Shown one piece after another: positions 63,962 through 64,000 of a stretch of 64,000 nt of DNA. A program made the translations under genes and the position numbers. The notes beneath the pieces are model-generated. The model made no database searches, was not told where the DNA came from, and was given only the letters and a program-made list of their open reading frames with translations. Each line of letters opens with the position of its first letter. The stretch's first letter is position 1. Source of the stretch: JAPLJC01 sp052326585 (GTDB lineage: Bacteria; Desulfobacterota; Desulfobaccia; Desulfobaccales; 0-14-0-80-60-11). The stretch is from NCBI GenBank assembly GCA_052326585.1, contig JBKQLU010000044.1, forward strand, positions 1 through 64,000. The letters run 5' to 3'.

Positions 63962-64000
63962 CTTCCATGATCCTTGCCAGTTAGCTTAGCAAGCCTGTGG
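63962..64000 (+). repeat. Start of a sequence repeated from upstream of the c-di-GMP riboswitch
   Basis: TTCCATGATCCTTGCCAGTT, AGCTTAGCAAGCCTGTGG matches 52657-52692 (ATCATCCTTGCCAGTTAGCC, TACCAAGCCTGTGG). The window ends inside the match. Confidence 0.75.

Overview
The window looks like the chromosome of a GC-rich, anaerobic, Gram-negative bacterium, most likely a Desulfobacterota (deltaproteobacterial) relative. Pointers are a Rex redox repressor, a DUF362 ferredoxin protein, CoA-transferase/acyl-CoA dehydrogenase/crotonase genes, LptD and HldE (an LPS outer membrane), PEP-CTERM proteins under a c-di-GMP riboswitch, a selenoprotein of the glycine-reductase family and a nickel-dependent LarA racemase. 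The lineage is an inference from gene content; no rRNA is present.

Layout. 0-13.7 kb: rex, DUF362, an acyl-CoA catabolic operon (+), then a Liv-type ABC importer with a fused two-domain ATPase and a stress protein (-), and an LUD-protein/MFS operon (-). The last two operons have near-identical promoters with the same GTTCAT-N3-ATGAAC palindrome. 14-18.8 kb: a GrdE/GrdB-like pair, the second a selenoprotein read through an in-frame TGA with a SECIS-like hairpin, followed by a GrdB relic and an SSS symporter. 18.9-24.8 kb: tRNA-Asn and tRNA-Gln, a stress protein and a cation/proton antiporter. The antiporter is divergent from a dynamin-like GTPase, and each side is preceded by its own fluoride-type riboswitch. 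Small genes follow. 24.8-30.8 kb: hldE, ugd, lptD and tRNA-Arg.

31.5-43.3 kb is a cobalt/nickel and cobalamin region: an OprB-like porin, a 53-residue His/Cys-rich peptide, and a cobalamin-riboswitch operon (small DAWH protein, cbiM, cbiN, cbiQ, cbiO, cbiK, second DAWH protein). A TonB-dependent receptor with a tandemly duplicated leader follows, then exbB-exbD-tonB. 43.5-52.3 kb: a lipoprotein, MscS, a CRP/FNR regulator, and an NMT1-type ABC importer with two permease/ATPase pairs and a PanB-like enzyme.

52.3-59.3 kb holds one intact PEP-CTERM gene behind a c-di-GMP-I riboswitch plus several decayed PEP-CTERM genes. Their surviving 3' ends all carry the same terminator and repeat module. 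A QueG-like protein and a perR-katG operon sit among them. 59.3-63.5 kb is a sugar-acid operon (DUF1537 kinase, LarA racemase, MFS permease). A decayed tyrosine recombinase follows, and the last bases repeat the sequence found upstream of the c-di-GMP riboswitch.

Main threads: metal uptake (Co/Ni) that could feed cobalamin and nickel enzymes, RNA-based control (two fluoride, one cobalamin, one c-di-GMP riboswitch), and catabolic import modules placed beside their enzymes.
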